DNA of 33,943 nucleotides from an uncultured Bacteroidales bacterium (GTDB lineage Bacteria > Bacteroidota > Bacteroidia > Bacteroidales > UBA932). Position 1 is the first letter of the stretch, and every line of letters starts with the position of its first letter. The position numbers and the translations under genes are program-made. The notes under the pieces were generated by a model. It was not told the DNA's origin and made no database searches. It worked only from the letters and a program-made list of their open reading frames with translations. This document shows, piece by piece, positions 17,439 through 28,300 of the stretch. Location of the stretch: positions 1 to 33,943 of the forward strand of contig CAMZIP010000004.1 of assembly GCA_947307265.1 (NCBI GenBank), in the 5' to 3' direction.

Positions 17439-20400
17439 ATGTACCATCCGCGCCTCATATCTTCCATTCTAGCAGCGGCCCTGTTACCTTTTGCTGCATT
17501 CTGCTCCTATGCATTCGATACAACAGACTATCGGTTCCACCGTATGCCGGAAACATCCTACTATGGCGGAATCAACAGCATCTCGAAGGACAAACTGGGC
17601 CGTATCTGGTTCACCGGTACGGATGCGCTCTATATGTATAACGGAATCTCCTTCGAGCAGGTTTCGACCGAGAATCCATATCCTGGCGTGTGGCTTGACT
17701 ACCGTTCTGTACAAGCTCTTCCGAATGGAGACCTGACCGTTTCTTCAAATGTAGGCCTTTTCCGTTTCGATTATTCCCGGCATTCGCTGCATCTCGAGGT
17801 CAAGGGAGAAATATCCCGGACTGAAGTGGACGCGGACGGTGCGCTCTGGTTCATTCACGACAATGTCCTTGCCCGCTATCGGGACGGTGAATTGACGGCA
17901 TTCCCATATTCCGATCCTGCCGTCGTGCCCAACTATAGTCACGTCACTGCCGGCCACGTATTCATTTCTTCCGGGGCTGACGTATGGAAGCTTGATCCTG
18001 CGGATGGAAGCTATGCATTCTTCGGGTCCTATCACGGGTCCGTTTCCGAGACTGGCATTTCGGACATTATCTGGCACGACGGATTTTTCTACCTCCTTTC
18101 GGAGCGCAACGGACTTTATGAGTGTCATCCGGACGGAAGCATCCGCCGCCATTTTGACGGAATCGACGGAATCTCCAAGCAACTGTTCGTCGACGCCCGG
18201 GGAATATTCTGGATTGCGACCCAGTATGGTATCGTTTTCATCGATCCGGTGTCGGGGGAACGTAAACTGAAGCGTTCCGAGCCGGACGATTTCTTCTCAT
18301 TGCCCAATGACTCCGTCTGGTCCATCTTTGAAGCGGCTGACGGAGAAGTCTGGGTAGGGACGTATGGAGGCAGGCTTGCCTACCAATCCTTCCTGGATGA
18401 TGACGCCGGGCTGGTCCATCCTTCAGCGGGAGGATTGAGCCATCCTATCGTCAGCGCCTTTGCCGAAGACGCTTCCGGAAGGGTGTGGATCGGTACTGAA
18501 GGCGGTGGCATCAACTGCTGGAGCAAGGAGGAGCACAGCTTCGTCGATTATCGGATCGTGAATGACTGGAAGACCGATTTCAGTCAGGTGAAAAGGCTGA
18601 AATGTGTCGGGAATGACCTCTATATCGCCTCCTTCCACGGAGGGATTTCCATCCTCGACACAAGCACGGGCCGGCTGTCGGCGCTTCCTGTCAGGGATCC
18701 GGCCTCCGGAAGTGCCATCCCTGTCTATGATTTCGAACTGGACGGACGGAAGGGTATCTGGCTTTCCAATCCGGATATGGACTTTATGTACTGGAATCGT
18801 TCCGGCGAACGCGTGGAAAAGGTTTATGGCGTCCTGGAAGACGGCTCGCAACTCCGTCTGCGGGTCGAGTCCTTCTACGCCACCGAAGACGGGCGCCTCG
18901 TGCTGGCCACCCACCGGGGAGTGGTCGTTCTGGACGGAGCCAGCCGCAGGGTCATCAGGACTTATCTTGTCCCTGGCGAGGATGTGAGGCAGAACTATTT
19001 CAACTGCCACTGCCGGGTGGGCGAGACGGAGACTTGGTTCGGGACGATGGGGTCCGGGGTGGTCAGGCTTGCAGACAATGGCAGCTTCAAGTTGCTGGAG
19101 GATGCCGAGGGGAACACGCTCGCAGGTCGCAGGGTCTTCTCCATCCAGAATGACATCCGGTCCGGAGATGTGTGGATCAGTACCGATGACGGCCTCTATG
19201 TGTACAAGGCAGGCGTTTCCCTGTTCGAGAAGGCGAGAATCGGCTCCGGTGGCAGCTGCGGCGCCTTCTATATCCGCTCCGGATACGCCCTGGCGGATGG
19301 TACGATCCTCTTCGGAGGCACCAATGGGCTCATCGCTTTCAATCCGGCACGGATCGAACGCAATACCCAGAAACCTCGTGTTTATTTCAATTCCTTCAAG
19401 GTCAACAACCAACTGATGAATCCGGGGGAGAGCGGTTCTCCGCTGAGGTATTCGATTGAATACTACGGGATGCCGGAGGCAGGGAAGAAAAGCATCCGGC
19501 TTGACAACAACCAGTCGAATTTTGAAATCGGTTTTGCGTGCGACAGCTATCTGGATGCTTCAGGCAATGACTATTCATACCGGATGGTCGGCGTCTCTGA
19601 CGACTGGATCATCCTGCCGGCCGGTCAGCAGTATGTCCGCTTCAACAATCTTCCGGCTGGCCGTTATCGCTTTGAGATAAAGGCGGCGAACAATGTGGGT
19701 CTTTGGGGAGACGAAGTCAGTACGCTATCCTTACGGATACGGCCTCACTTCCTGCTTTCACCGGTCGCTTACCTCATTTACATTCTCTTCATTGCCGTGA
19801 TCATTTGGGGCATCTGGTCCTGGTCGACCAAGAGGAAGATGCTTGAGCAGCAGCTCGAACTCGAGATTGAGAAGCAGGAGAACCTGCGCGAACTGACCAG
19901 GCTCCGGAACGAATTCTTCACAAACATCTCCCACGATCTGAAGACGCCGCTTACCCTGGTCGTCGATCCGCTCAAGCAGTTGGAAAAAGAGATTCCCGAA
20001 GAGGCGCCCTACCATAAACTGGTCGTGATGATCGGAAGGAACATTGCCAGGATCCAACGGATGCTGACCCAACTCCTTCAGTTCCGCCGGATAGAGTCCG
20101 TAAAACCTCCGGTCAATGCCGTTCCGGGTGACCTGGTCAAATTTGTCGACAGCTTATTCTCGCTATTCGAGTTCTATGCCAACAAGAAGGGCATTGAAAC
20201 CGAGTTTATGCCTTGGACCGACAGCTATATGGCCTATTTCGACACCGATATGATCGAAAAGGTGTTCTCGAATCTCTTTTCCAACGCCGTCAAGTACTCT
20301 TCCGGTGAAGAGTATGTCGGAGTCCGCATCGCCCCGGCGCCCGCAGAGGAAATCCCTCAGGGGACGGAGGTCGATGCAAACGCGAAGTGGTTGATGTTCA

Positions 20401-21524
20401 CGGTGACAAATACCGGAAGCGAGATCCCTCAGAGCCGCTTCAAGACCATCTTCGAACCTTTCAACAATGAGGGGAAGACCCATCTTGAATTCGAGTCCCA
20501 TACCGGACTGGGACTAGCCATCGTCCAGGCGCTCGTCACGGATATGAAGGGTGTCATTTCCGTGTCCTCGTCTGACAACCGGGTGAGTTTCACGGTGCTT
20601 TTGCCTTTAGTGCCGTGCACCGGGACCGACGGACATACAGACACGTCTGAGGCAGATGATGATACGTACGACTATGCGGCGTCCGAGATCGATGCGATGA
20701 TTTCTGAAATCGATGAGATGGAGGAGGACGGCAAGCATATCCGCAAGACATACGATATCCTGGTGATCGAGGATGACAAGCAGCTGCGCAGTTACCTGGA
20801 ACAGCGTCTTTCGGCACATTACAACGTCTACACGGCATCCAACGGCGAAGACGGCATCGCAAAAGCCGGGAAAATCCTCCCGAATATCATCATCACGGAC
20901 CTGCTGATGCCCAAGGTGAACGGTTTCGACGTCTGCCGCCGGCTGAGGACCGGAATGAAGACCTCCCACATTCCCATCATCGTGCTGTCCGCGACCGGAG
21001 GGGATACAAGTTTCAAGATTGAAGCCCTCGAAAGCGGTGCCAATGTCTTCCTGGACAAGCCGGTGGACATCGACTTCCTCCTGAAGCAGATTTCCAACCT
21101 CATCAATAGCCAGATCAAGCTCAAGGAACTCTACAGCAGGCGTTTCGTTGCGGAGCCTTCGAAGATCGCATACAGTTCCGTCGATGAGGAGCTTATGAAG
21201 AAGGCGGTGGGCTTTGTCGAGAAGAATTACGATAATGAAAACTACGGCGTCGAGGACTTCGTGTCCGATATGGCCATATCAAGAACCCGTCTTTATCAAA
21301 AGATTACGGACCTTACCGGAATGAGCATCAAGGCGTTCATCCTGGATATCCGCCTGAAAAGGGCGAGCCAGCTCCTGCGGGAGACTGAGTACACGGTGGC
21401 GGAGATTTCCACGATGACCGGCTTCGCCAGCCCGAAGTACTTCAGTGTCTGCTTCAGGCGTCATTATGGTCAGTCTCCGACAGAATTCAAAACCAATGCA
21501 GATGCAGAAAAGACCCTCAAATAA
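17439..21524 (+). CDS. Hybrid two-component system sensor/regulator (HTCS)
   Basis: This 1361-residue inner-membrane protein combines a sensor, kinase, receiver and DNA-binding domain, and should switch on the locus when an oligosaccharide binds in the periplasm. After a signal peptide come repeated propeller blades (about 35-670; GRIWFTGTDALYMYNG, GEVWVGTYGG). A Y_Y_Y domain follows (about 685-766; YSYRMVGVSDDWI), then a membrane helix (about 770-795). The histidine-kinase dimerisation helix has H832 in NISHDLKTPL. The ATPase domain has an N-box (NLFSNAVKYSS) and GLGLAI. Its G1 box reads NTGSEIP, without the usual aspartate, a variation I believe other HTCS share. The receiver (about 1103-1220) has phospho-acceptor D1154 in ITDLLMPK. 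An AraC HTH occupies about 1253-1355. It is embedded in the operon and overlaps the next gene. Confidence 0.96.
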   Translation: MYHPRLISSILAAALLPFAAFCSYAFDTTDYRFHRMPETSYYGGINSISKDKLGRIWFTGTDALYMYNGISFEQVSTENPYPGVWLDYRSVQALPNGDLTVSSNVGLFRFDYSRHSLHLEVKGEISRTEVDADGALWFIHDNVLARYRDGELTAFPYSDPAVVPNYSHVTAGHVFISSGADVWKLDPADGSYAFFGSYHGSVSETGISDIIWHDGFFYLLSERNGLYECHPDGSIRRHFDGIDGISKQLFVDARGIFWIATQYGIVFIDPVSGERKLKRSEPDDFFSLPNDSVWSIFEAADGEVWVGTYGGRLAYQSFLDDDAGLVHPSAGGLSHPIVSAFAEDASGRVWIGTEGGGINCWSKEEHSFVDYRIVNDWKTDFSQVKRLKCVGNDLYIASFHGGISILDTSTGRLSALPVRDPASGSAIPVYDFELDGRKGIWLSNPDMDFMYWNRSGERVEKVYGVLEDGSQLRLRVESFYATEDGRLVLATHRGVVVLDGASRRVIRTYLVPGEDVRQNYFNCHCRVGETETWFGTMGSGVVRLADNGSFKLLEDAEGNTLAGRRVFSIQNDIRSGDVWISTDDGLYVYKAGVSLFEKARIGSGGSCGAFYIRSGYALADGTILFGGTNGLIAFNPARIERNTQKPRVYFNSFKVNNQLMNPGESGSPLRYSIEYYGMPEAGKKSIRLDNNQSNFEIGFACDSYLDASGNDYSYRMVGVSDDWIILPAGQQYVRFNNLPAGRYRFEIKAANNVGLWGDEVSTLSLRIRPHFLLSPVAYLIYILFIAVIIWGIWSWSTKRKMLEQQLELEIEKQENLRELTRLRNEFFTNISHDLKTPLTLVVDPLKQLEKEIPEEAPYHKLVVMIGRNIARIQRMLTQLLQFRRIESVKPPVNAVPGDLVKFVDSLFSLFEFYANKKGIETEFMPWTDSYMAYFDTDMIEKVFSNLFSNAVKYSSGEEYVGVRIAPAPAEEIPQGTEVDANAKWLMFTVTNTGSEIPQSRFKTIFEPFNNEGKTHLEFESHTGLGLAIVQALVTDMKGVISVSSSDNRVSFTVLLPLVPCTGTDGHTDTSEADDDTYDYAASEIDAMISEIDEMEEDGKHIRKTYDILVIEDDKQLRSYLEQRLSAHYNVYTASNGEDGIAKAGKILPNIIITDLLMPKVNGFDVCRRLRTGMKTSHIPIIVLSATGGDTSFKIEALESGANVFLDKPVDIDFLLKQISNLINSQIKLKELYSRRFVAEPSKIAYSSVDEELMKKAVGFVEKNYDNENYGVEDFVSDMAISRTRLYQKITDLTGMSIKAFILDIRLKRASQLLRETEYTVAEISTMTGFASPKYFSVCFRRHYGQSPTEFKTNADAEKTLK

Positions 21525-24500
21525 GAGACTGGTCCCTTTCCTGGCATTCATCCTTCTTTGTACGGGAATGAAGGCCGCGCAGTACCCCCGGGGATTCCTG
21601 ATCGAGGCGGAAAGCTTCAGCAACAAGGGCGGGTGGCAAGTGGACCAACAGTTTATGGACCAGATGGGATCTCCCTATCTCATCGCCCACGGCTTGGGCG
21701 TACCTGTCGCCGACGCAAGTACGGAACTGCGACTCGGGAAGGGAATTTGGCACGCTTGGGTGAGGACCTATAACTGGACTTCTCCCTGGTCTGCCGAAAA
21801 GGGCCCCGGCGGTTTCATTGTAAAGCTTGGTGGCAAGAGCCTGGGGGTCACGGTGGGCACGGAGGGCGATTGCTGGCAGTGGCAGTATGCCGGCTGCGCC
21901 AAGGCCGGCGGCAAGAAGACCCGGCTGGCACTGTGCGACCTCGGTGGCTTCGACGGAAGGTGCGATGCCATCTTCCTCAGCCAAGACCCCGACGCGGTGT
22001 TACCGTCCTCCGTCGAGGAAATCAATGCAATGAGACTTGCGCTCAACGGCCTTTCCAGCCGCACCCAAGAATATGATTTCGTGGTAATTGGCGGTGGTAT
22101 CGCCGGTATGTGCGCTGCAGCCGCGGCATCCCGGAACGGGCTGAAGGTGGCGCTTGTCAACGACCGCCCCGTGCTGGGAGGGAACAACAGTTCGGAAATC
22201 CGTGTACACCTGGGAGGACAGGTGGAGATCGGACCTTACAACCGTCTGGGACGTATGCAGCGGGAATTCGGTCATACGAAGCAAGGGAATGCCCAGCCGG
22301 CCGTAAACTACCGTGACGATGCCAAGCAGGAATTCATTGACCGTGAAGAAAATGTCACGCTCCTGGCACCTTATCACGCCGTGGCCGTGGATTCCGACGG
22401 AAAGCATATCTCCAGCGTCACGGTCAAGCACATTGAGACCGGTGAGGAAATCATCCTGGAGGCGCCGTTGTTCTCGGATTGTACGGGAGACGGTACCGTC
22501 GGAGTACTTGCGGGCGCTGATTGGACCCAGGGTCGTGAGAGCAAGGCGGAGTTCCAGGAAAGATCGGCTCCGGAGGTTGCGGACCTTTTGAATATGGGTG
22601 CCTCCGTGCAGTGGTATTCCAAGGAGGATGAGCGCCCAAGCCGTTTCCCGGAGTTCTCCTATGGGATCACTTTTGACGAATCGAATGCGCAAAAGGTGAC
22701 GATGGGCGAATGGACCTGGGAGACAGGAATGGACCGGGACCAGGTCCTGGAGGCGGAGCGGGTGCGTGACTATGGTCTCCTGGTGGTCTATTCCAACTGG
22801 AGTGCCCTCAAGAACCATATCGCTGTCGAGCGTTATGCCAGACGCAGCCTTGACTGGGTCGCCTACGTGGCGGGGAAAAGGGAATCCCGCCGTCTGCTCG
22901 GCGACCACATCCTTACTCAAAATGACATCGACAAGGCCATCCATTACGATGACGGCACCTGCACCACGACCTGGAGCATCGACCTCCATTTCCCTGACAG
23001 GGAGAACGCCCGGCAATTCCCGGGCAACGAGTTCAAGTCCGCTACCGTGCACGACTGGATATTCCCTTATGAGATTCCCTATCGCTGTTTCTATTCCCGA
23101 AACGTGGACAATCTGTTTATGGCGGGCCGAGACATCAGCTGCACCCATATTGCGCTGGGAACCGTCCGGGTGATGCGAACGACCGGTATGATGGGGGAGG
23201 TCGTAGGAATGGCGGCAAGCATTTGCCACGACAAGGGGTGCTCGCCCAGAGGGGTCTACACAGACTGGCTCCCGGAATTGAAAGCCTTGATGAAAAGGGG
23301 AGCCGCACGGAACGACGTGGAACTCAACAATCAGGATTTCAATCTGGCAAACCGCTATCTTCCGAAGCCGAAAGCCTATATGGATGCCGATCCGGCCCAT
23401 TCGGCGACATCTTGTTATGCTGTCCTTGAAGGCGATACGCTCTACATTGGCAACGCATTGATCCATCGCACCTTCGTTTGGAATGAAGGCAATCTGAAGA
23501 CGGTCGCCGTCAAGGACCGGGCTACCGGCCGTGCGTTCGTCAACCGCTCCGGAACCCCCGACTTCGTCTTTACCGAGGTGGAATATCCTGCCTCGGACGG
23601 GAGTCTTGAAGTGAGGATGGTGGAGTCTGACGCCATCCGACCCGCACATATGCTCGCAGTGGTCTCTTATAGATATGGGCCCTATCAGGTACGCCGCGAG
23701 TGGCGTATCTATGAGAACTGTCCGGCGCTTGCCGTGGACAATTTCGTGTGCGGAGAGCCGGCATCGGTCCCTGTCACGGCAGGGAATCAGAAGAGCGGCG
23801 GGGCCCCCCTTCGCCTGGAATGCCTGGACATCGGGGGAGACCACTGGCACGCGCGAGCTGTGGAGTTCAGCGATGTTACGGATTGGAACAACAACCTGGT
23901 GAAGACGGTCGATTTCATCCCGTTCCATAAACTGGGCTACCGTGGCAACCTCCTCTTCTCCCGCGATGTGGACGGCAACGGGCTGTTCTTCCTCAAGGAG
24001 GCCCCGTGCACCGGTATGCAGATTGCGAGCGACGGTGCCGACTTTGAGGCGGAGGCCGGAAAGTTCCTTGTGAAGGGACTTGGCGCAGAGTCAGCCGACC
24101 TGCAAAGCGGTGAATGGGTAAAACTCTATTCGACGGTGACCGGCGTGTTCGGAGAAGGGGAACTCTCTCCACTCCTTGCACTTCACGCTTACCAGAAGCG
24201 TATCCGCATTCACGATGCCAAACGCGATGAAATGGTGATGATGAATACCTGGGGCGACCGCAGTCAGGACGCCAAGGTCAACGAAGCGTTCTGCCTCCGG
24301 GAACTTGAGAAGGCGGCACGCCTCGGCATTACCCATTTCCAGATAGATGACGGCTGGCAGGAAGGCAAAAGCCCCAATTCCGCGTTAGGAAAGGGTTCTT
24401 TCGCAGACATCCACAGGAACCCGCTCTATTGGACTCCATCAAGGGACAAATACCCGTCCGGACTGGCTCCGGTGGTGGAGAAGGCAAAGGAACTCGGCAT

Positions 24501-25362
24501 TGAGCTGGGGCTGTGGTTCAACCCGAGTGCCCAGAACGACTTCGAGGACTGGGAGAAGGACGTCGAGGCCGTCGTGGGACTGTTCAATGCCTATGGTATC
24601 GAAGTCTTCAAGATTGACGGCGTCTCGATCCCGAACAAGAAATCGGAGGAAAACTTCCGTCGCTTCCTGGATGGGGTGCTCGCCCGGACCGGCAATCAAG
24701 TGGTGTTCAACCTCGACGTGACTGCCGGTCGCAGGGGAGGCTACCATATGTTCGGCGAATACGGGAACATCTTTCTGGAGAATCGTTACACGGACTGGCG
24801 CAACTATTACCCGTACTGGACGCTTCGCAACCTTTGGCAACTTTGCCCATATGTGCCGGCTGAAAGGCTGCAGGTGGAGTTCCTCAACAAATGGCGGAAC
24901 GCGGACAAATATGAGGGGAGTTCATTCGCTCCGCAAGGATATGATTTCAGTTACGTTTTCGCCACGACGATGGCCGGTCAGCCTCTCGCCTGGTTGGAGG
25001 CCTCCAACCTGCCCGAGGAGGCTTATCTCATCTCAGAACTCGTAAAGGAGTATGTCAATGTGGCGCCTTCCTTCCACGAGGGCACCATACTCCCGATCGG
25101 AGATGAGCCCTCAGGACGTGCCTGGACGGGTTTCCAGTCCATACAGAAGGGCAAGGGCTACGTCATTGTCTATCGGGAAGACAATCCGAAGGTCAAGGCA
25201 GGAATGCGCACCTGGTTCCCTGAAGGGACATTGGTCAAATTCGGCCTTGTGCTTGGAGATGGCGCTGATTTCACCTCTGTCGCCGGCAGAAACGGTGAGG
25301 TGGAGTTCTCCCTTCCCACAAGGAACAGTTTCGCACTTTATCGTTACACAATTGAAGAATAA
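21496..25362 (+). CDS. FAD-dependent oxidoreductase fused to a GH36-like (clan GH-D) glycosidase
   Basis: 1288 residues from ATG 21496; another ATG at 21502 is equally possible. Either overlaps the end of the regulator gene and gives a signal peptide (LVPFLAFILLCTGMKA). Residues about 30-170 form a beta-rich module (IEAESFSNKGGWQVDQQF) that I know from other Bacteroidota oxidoreductases. Residues about 190-600 are an FAD_oxidored-type domain: dinucleotide motif GGGIAG at 199-204, LGGNNSSEIRVHLGG, FSDCTGDGTVG and FMAGRDISCTHIALGTVRVM. A beta-sandwich follows, then a GH36-like barrel: HFQIDDGWQ, LGLWFNPS, nucleophile candidate D1041 in VFKIDGV, and acid/base candidate D1100 in ENRYTDW. Their spacing of 59 matches the roughly 60 of GH36 alpha-galactosidases. 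The export signal makes it periplasmic or extracellular. The electron acceptor and sugar are unknown. Confidence 0.85.
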   Translation: MQMQKRPSNKRLVPFLAFILLCTGMKAAQYPRGFLIEAESFSNKGGWQVDQQFMDQMGSPYLIAHGLGVPVADASTELRLGKGIWHAWVRTYNWTSPWSAEKGPGGFIVKLGGKSLGVTVGTEGDCWQWQYAGCAKAGGKKTRLALCDLGGFDGRCDAIFLSQDPDAVLPSSVEEINAMRLALNGLSSRTQEYDFVVIGGGIAGMCAAAAASRNGLKVALVNDRPVLGGNNSSEIRVHLGGQVEIGPYNRLGRMQREFGHTKQGNAQPAVNYRDDAKQEFIDREENVTLLAPYHAVAVDSDGKHISSVTVKHIETGEEIILEAPLFSDCTGDGTVGVLAGADWTQGRESKAEFQERSAPEVADLLNMGASVQWYSKEDERPSRFPEFSYGITFDESNAQKVTMGEWTWETGMDRDQVLEAERVRDYGLLVVYSNWSALKNHIAVERYARRSLDWVAYVAGKRESRRLLGDHILTQNDIDKAIHYDDGTCTTTWSIDLHFPDRENARQFPGNEFKSATVHDWIFPYEIPYRCFYSRNVDNLFMAGRDISCTHIALGTVRVMRTTGMMGEVVGMAASICHDKGCSPRGVYTDWLPELKALMKRGAARNDVELNNQDFNLANRYLPKPKAYMDADPAHSATSCYAVLEGDTLYIGNALIHRTFVWNEGNLKTVAVKDRATGRAFVNRSGTPDFVFTEVEYPASDGSLEVRMVESDAIRPAHMLAVVSYRYGPYQVRREWRIYENCPALAVDNFVCGEPASVPVTAGNQKSGGAPLRLECLDIGGDHWHARAVEFSDVTDWNNNLVKTVDFIPFHKLGYRGNLLFSRDVDGNGLFFLKEAPCTGMQIASDGADFEAEAGKFLVKGLGAESADLQSGEWVKLYSTVTGVFGEGELSPLLALHAYQKRIRIHDAKRDEMVMMNTWGDRSQDAKVNEAFCLRELEKAARLGITHFQIDDGWQEGKSPNSALGKGSFADIHRNPLYWTPSRDKYPSGLAPVVEKAKELGIELGLWFNPSAQNDFEDWEKDVEAVVGLFNAYGIEVFKIDGVSIPNKKSEENFRRFLDGVLARTGNQVVFNLDVTAGRRGGYHMFGEYGNIFLENRYTDWRNYYPYWTLRNLWQLCPYVPAERLQVEFLNKWRNADKYEGSSFAPQGYDFSYVFATTMAGQPLAWLEASNLPEEAYLISELVKEYVNVAPSFHEGTILPIGDEPSGRAWTGFQSIQKGKGYVIVYREDNPKVKAGMRTWFPEGTLVKFGLVLGDGADFTSVAGRNGEVEFSLPTRNSFALYRYTIEE

Positions 25363-25366
25363 TCCG

Positions 25367-28300
25367 ATGGTATCAAGACTTTCCAAGGCAGCCCTGGCAC
25401 TCGCGCTCCTGGGCGCATCGTTTTCCGCCAGCGCACAGTCCCGACCGGACTTGATCCAGAATGTCTATGGACGGAATATCCACTATCTCAACGGGAAGTG
25501 GAACGCGATCATCGACCTTTATGACCAGGGGCGCGGCAAGGAGATGTGGCTTGACCACAAGGTGGAGAACAACACCCAGTTCTATGAATACGCTTGGGAA
25601 AACGGCCTGGTCCTCAATGTCCCCGGTGACTTCAACAGCCAGTTACCGCAACTCCGGTATTATGAGGGAACGGTCTGGTATTCACGCAGATTTGATGTCA
25701 AAGAGGGTGTGGATTCCTCAGAGCGTATCTTCCTATATTTCGGGGCGGTCAGTCAGCGTTGCACCATCTGGCTCAATGGTGAGGAAGTGGGCGGCCACGA
25801 CGGAGGATTCACCCCTTTCCAGATCGAGGTGACAGGCAAGGTGAAGGCGAAGGACAACTTCCTGGTGGTCGAGGTGAACAACGAGCGTCGAACTGATGCA
25901 ATCCCCGCATTGTCTTTCGACTGGTGGAGTTATGGCGGCATTACCCGCGATGTGATGCTTGTACGCACCCCGAAGGTCTTCATCAAGGACTATATGGTCC
26001 AGCTGGACAAATACAAAGCGGACATCATCCACGTCGATGTCACGATGTCCGATGCCGTCCCTGCGGGTTCTTCCGTGGTGGTCAGCATCCCTGAGCTCAA
26101 GGTCGCCAAGACCGTCGATCTCGACAAGGATGGGAAAGGCACGGCGTCCATCAAGACCAGGAAGCTCCGGCGATGGTCTCCGGAAGACCCGAAATTATAC
26201 GAAGTCAGGCTCACATACAGCGGCGGTGATGCATTGGGCGAGATGATCGGCTTTCGCAACATCAACGTGGAGGGCACACATATCCTGATCAATGGAAAGA
26301 ATACCTTTATGCGTTGCATTTCCTTTCACGAGGAGATTCCACAGCGTATGGGACGGGCCTGTACGGAAGAGGACGCATCTTTGCTCCTGAATGAAGTCCG
26401 GGAATTGGGCGCCAATATGGTTCGCCTGGCCCACTACCCGCAGAACGAGCATATCGTCAGGCTCGCCGAGAAGATGGGCATCCTCATCTGGCAGGAGATT
26501 CCGGTGTGGCAGGGGATTGATTTCGGGAATGAACGCACGATGGACAAGGCCCTCACGATGTTCTCGGAAATGCTCTACCGTGACAAGAACCGTTGCGCTG
26601 TCGGGTTCTGGGGTATTGCCAATGAGACACGTCCTTCAACGGCCCGTAACGCCTTCCTTCGCAAAGAGCTCGGATTTGCTCGCAGCGTCGACTCGACACG
26701 TCTCTATACCGGTGCCTTCGACAACGTATACTACAAGAAGGAATTTGGCGAATATCGCATTGAGGACGACCTCATCAATGACCTTGACGTAGTATCGTTC
26801 AACAAATACATCGGCTGGTACGAAGCGTGGCCCTGCGACCCGTCGGCGTGCAGATGGAATGTGGCTGCAGGCAAGCCTGTCATCATCTCGGAGTTCGGCT
26901 CGGAGGCGCTTTACGGCCGGCACGGCAATGGCGAGGCGGCGAGTTCCTGGTCGGAGGAATACCAGGCCGGCCAGTACCGGAAGAACCTGGAGATGTTCGA
27001 CCGGATTCCCAATCTGGCCGGCATCAGCCCGTGGATCCTCTTTGACTTCCGCTCTCCTTTCCGTTTCCACCCGACCAACCAGAATGGGTGGAATCGCAAG
27101 GGACTCCTTTCCGACCAGGGCCAACGCAAGATGGCCTGGTACGTCATACACGACTATTATGCCCGGAAGAAGGCTGAATCTGCGTCCGGGGAAGGGGGAA
27201 AGCCTGCCGCCGCGGAACGTCCGGTTTATAAGGATGCGTCAGCCCCTGTCGAGCGCCGGATAGAAGACCTTCTCTCCCGGATGACTCTCGAAGAAAAGAT
27301 CCTCCAGTTGAACCAGTATACGCTTGGCCGGAACAACATCGAAAACAATCTCGGAGAGACGGTGAAGCAAGTGCCTGCCGAGGCGGGTTCGGTCATCTAT
27401 TTCGGTGACGACGCCAAGTTGCGCAACGCTATGATGAAGCGCTGTATGGAAGATTCGCGACTCGGTATTCCGATGCTGTTCGGCCACGATGTGATTCACG
27501 GCTACAAAACGATTGCACCGATTCCGCTTGCCATGGCAGCAAGCTGGAATCCGGCTCTCGTGCAGGAATCCTGCCGCATCGCGGCCAGGGAAGCGTCATC
27601 TTGCGGTGTGGACTGGACATTCTCTCCGATGGTCGATGTAGCACACGACCCACGCTGGGGTAGAGTGATGGAGGGGTACGGCGAGGATCCCTATCTCACG
27701 TCCGTATTCTGCCGGGCTGCCGTCAAAGGCTATCAGGGTGACGACCTCGGCGCGGAAGGGACCATCGCTGCCTGCCTCAAGCACTTTGTAGGTTATGCGG
27801 CTTCTGAGGCCGGTCGCGACTATGTCTATACGGAGATCTCCGACCAAACTCTTTGGGATACCTATTTCCCTCCTTTCAAGGCCGGTGTCGATGCCGGAGC
27901 AAGCACCTTGATGAGTTCATTCAATACCATCAGCGGGATCCCTGCTTCCGCCAATCACTACACAATGACCGAGGTCCTAAAGGGAACGTGGGGATTCGAC
28001 GGCTTCCTTGTCTCCGACTGGGATGCCGTCAAGCAACTGATCAACCAGGGTATGGCCAGGGACGAGAAGGAGGCTGCCGCGCTTGCGTTCAATGCAGGAC
28101 TGGATATGGATATGGTGGATGACATCTACAGGAAGCATCTGGTGGAACTGTTCGAGGAAGGCATCGTCTCCCGGAATCTCATCGATGACAGTGTCCGCAG
28201 GATATTACGCATCAAGTTCCGCCTCGGCCTTTTTGACCGTCCTTATACCCCCGAGCTTCCTGCATCAAAGGCCTATCTCCAGCCGGACGCCCTCGCCGCT

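Noticed and set aside
21445-21495. Upstream in-frame start for the FAD/GH36-like gene.
   Set aside because: It adds residues before the signal peptide and lies deeper inside the regulator HTH coding region; ATG 21496 or 21502 gives a normal export signal.
25052-25366. An open frame extends the GH2-GH3 gene upstream by about 105 codons.
   Set aside because: It overlaps the end of the FAD/GH36-like gene, its translation is Arg/Ser-rich shadow sequence, and a clear signal peptide starts at ATG 25367.
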